From Suillus spraguei (lineage: Eukaryota > Basidiomycota > Agaricomycetes > Boletales > Suillaceae), in contig JABCPU010000004.1 in assembly GCA_016800925.1 (NCBI GenBank), positions 248,001 through 312,000 on the forward strand: a stretch of DNA of 64,000 nucleotides, given 5' to 3'. A program made the position numbers and the translations under genes. Positions 63,998 to 64,000 of this stretch are shown here, piece by piece; position 1 is the first letter of the stretch, and the number at the start of each line of letters is the position of its first letter. The notes beneath the pieces were generated by a model that made no database searches, was not told where the DNA came from, and saw only the letters and a list, made by a program, of their open reading frames with translations.

Positions 63998-64000
63998 GGT

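Overview
The window is nuclear DNA of a filamentous basidiomycete, most likely an Agaricomycete mushroom. Three things support this. The genes are dense and carry many 43-65 nt GT-AG introns. The reconstructed proteins read like Agaricomycete homologues, for example a LisH-CTLH Gid8, a BCK1-type MAPKKK, a fungal CSL factor and an F-box/propeller protein. There are no operons or bacterial-style start sites. Exon structures below were built by eye from splice signals, reading frame and family knowledge, so gene ends are firmer than individual internal junctions.

Layout. 0.5-1.8 kb: Gid8 of the GID/CTLH ubiquitin ligase (+). 2.3-6.5 kb: BCK1-like MAPKKK (+). 6.5-9.9 kb: no convincing gene. 9.9-13.6 kb: mitochondrial DNA polymerase gamma (-). 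13.6-16.3 kb: mostly empty, with one small hypothetical gene. 16.3-18.2 kb: F-box protein with one in-frame stop (+). 18.2-20.8 kb: coding-like islands, unresolved. 20.85-22.95 kb: IQ-motif protein, probably damaged (+). 22.98-24.57 kb: second, N-terminally short copy of the MAPKKK (-).

25.4-37.99 kb is ordinary housekeeping: CZIB zinc protein (-), mS35 (+), nitrilase (+), a hypothetical gene (+), septin (+), Mtr10/transportin-SR (+), succinyl-CoA ligase alpha (+) and an ACB-ankyrin protein (+). 38.1-45.6 kb is all minus strand: bS16m, LSm5, importin alpha and Rpn2. COX13 (+) follows at 45.7 kb. 46.3-50.6 kb is gene-poor and holds the most unusual element: about eight tandem units, roughly 117-150 nt apart, that look tRNA-derived. 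Each has some combination of an A-box, a CAA anticodon-like arm, a T-arm/B-box and a T-run terminator.

50.7-64.0 kb: ribulose-phosphate 3-epimerase (+), two tandem type II membrane glycosyltransferases (-), pyruvate kinase (-), a CSL transcription factor (-) and a small hypothetical gene (-) that begins at the window edge.

Functional themes. Five products act in mitochondria: Pol gamma, mS35, bS16m, succinyl-CoA ligase alpha and COX13. Two are karyopherins, Mtr10 and importin alpha. Two belong to ubiquitin-proteasome machinery, Gid8 and Rpn2. Nothing links these into one pathway cluster. The non-routine content is the inverted MAPKKK duplication, the glycosyltransferase tandem pair, the damaged F-box and IQ genes, and the tRNA-like array.
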